Shown here: in pieces, positions 63,156-64,000 of the stretch
How the letters are laid out: every line of letters begins with the position of its first letter
Numbering within the stretch: the stretch's first letter is position 1
NCBI RefSeq assembly: GCF_949628265.1
Contig: NC_088789.1
Span: 11,524,886-11,588,885, forward strand
Direction of reading: 5' to 3'
From: Cloeon dipterum
Lineage: Eukaryota; Arthropoda; Insecta; Ephemeroptera; Baetidae
DNA: 64,000 nucleotides
The notes under the pieces: generated by a model
The model's database searches: none
The model's input: the letters and a program-made list of their open reading frames with translations, nothing else
What the model was told of the DNA's origin: nothing
Made by a program: the position numbers and the translations under genes

Positions 63156-64000
63156 GTGTAAGCTATAGCGGAGGCTACGGGGTCTCATAGGGACTTACAT
63201 GTTAATTATTTTCAAATCAGCAATTTTTTCCAATCATTGTGAAATTTAGAATGCAGACTCTCCTTAACAAGAAAAATAGATCAAGATGTAATTTTTAATA
63301 TTTTTTCCTTATTTATTACTAGTAGATACGAAATTTTATATTGGCTCATTTAAAAGCTGGTGACTCGCCAACGGTTTGAAATATTTAAAAAGTCTTGTGT
63401 AATATTTTGAAAAAGTTTATGAATATTTCTACATCTTATAAAAGTTTGAAAATTTAAGTTTCATGTTATTGGAATTACAGTATTTCATTTAATATTATGT
63501 TTATGCTATATTGAAAAATTAGATAAGAAAAACATAGCAAATATTTGTCATCTTTAAGAATTTGTCAATGTTTTAGAACAATTGTTGATTTAAATCGTTT
63601 TATTGGCTCAAAGTGACATCAGTGTAAAAATCGAGTTATTTACCAAAATTTACCCACCATATATATGCAATAGATTTTTCTAGTCAAGGAGATGTTATAA
63701 ACCAAATATCATCGTGATTGAGTTTAAAGTTATTTTCAAATTATAGTTTAAGTTTCGCCAAAATATTTTGTCCGAAAGCAATATGTTTCATGTTTATATT
63801 ACAAACAGTGCATACGTTTGATACAGTAAGATAATTATGTTAGAGGCTGTTGGACCATGGGGTTTGCTTTTTAGTTAAAATATTTTTCTACAGTGTTTCC
63901 AAAAAATAATTTTTAACAATTCAAAATCTCCCTTCCTCGAATGATGAATAACGTAATTTGGTTAGCCAAAGACACGGGAAATCAACCCTTAGTCGAGCGC
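63156..64000. other. Flank after the KIAA1549-like gene
   Basis: AT-rich sequence to the end of the window. It should include the 3' UTR if the last exon is right. Further coding exons beyond the window cannot be excluded. No other feature is seen. Confidence 0.45.

Overview
This window looks like nuclear DNA from an insect or a close arthropod relative. It is AT-rich, has spliced genes with many introns of about 55-100 bp (GT-AG), and carries a CAPA neuropeptide precursor, a hormone gene known from arthropods. No bacterial, phage or CRISPR features are visible. All gene models below were assembled by eye from reading frame, splice sites and family resemblance. For each model the exon lengths add up to an intact frame.

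Layout. (1) 1510-8931, minus: a 19-exon SCUBE-family secreted protein (signal peptide, unusual N-terminal module, nine EGF repeats, spacer, cysteine-rich repeats, CUB, conserved C-terminus). (2) 10834-12969, minus: a 184-residue CAPA precursor with five FPRV/FPRI-amide peptides and no visible pyrokinin; a TATA box lies upstream. (3) About 13.1-31.3 kb: a gene-poor stretch with a 5'-truncated non-LTR retrotransposon fragment and copies of an interspersed repeat (family A). Several GC-rich patches here may be promoter or 5' UTR sequence of the next gene. (4) 31306-42767, plus: homeodomain-interacting protein kinase (HIPK), 17 coding exons. It has a possible cassette exon, possible alternative exons and a decayed copy of part of exon 1 in its first intron. 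(5) 42768-50716: 3' flank of HIPK, then a cluster of CCAAT motifs. (6) 50717-52976, plus: NF-YA, five coding exons. (7) 55086-63155, plus: a single-pass membrane protein resembling the KIAA1549/UPF0606 family. Its large second intron holds a two-exon gene for an 83-residue secreted peptide on the opposite strand and a 1.03-kb element with terminal inverted repeats.

How they relate. The genes do not form a pathway. HIPK and NF-YA are intracellular regulators. SCUBE, CAPA, the nested peptide and the KIAA1549-like protein enter the secretory route. A short inverted-repeat element (family B, MITE-like) sits once in an intron of each of the three plus-strand multi-exon genes (HIPK, NF-YA, KIAA1549-like).
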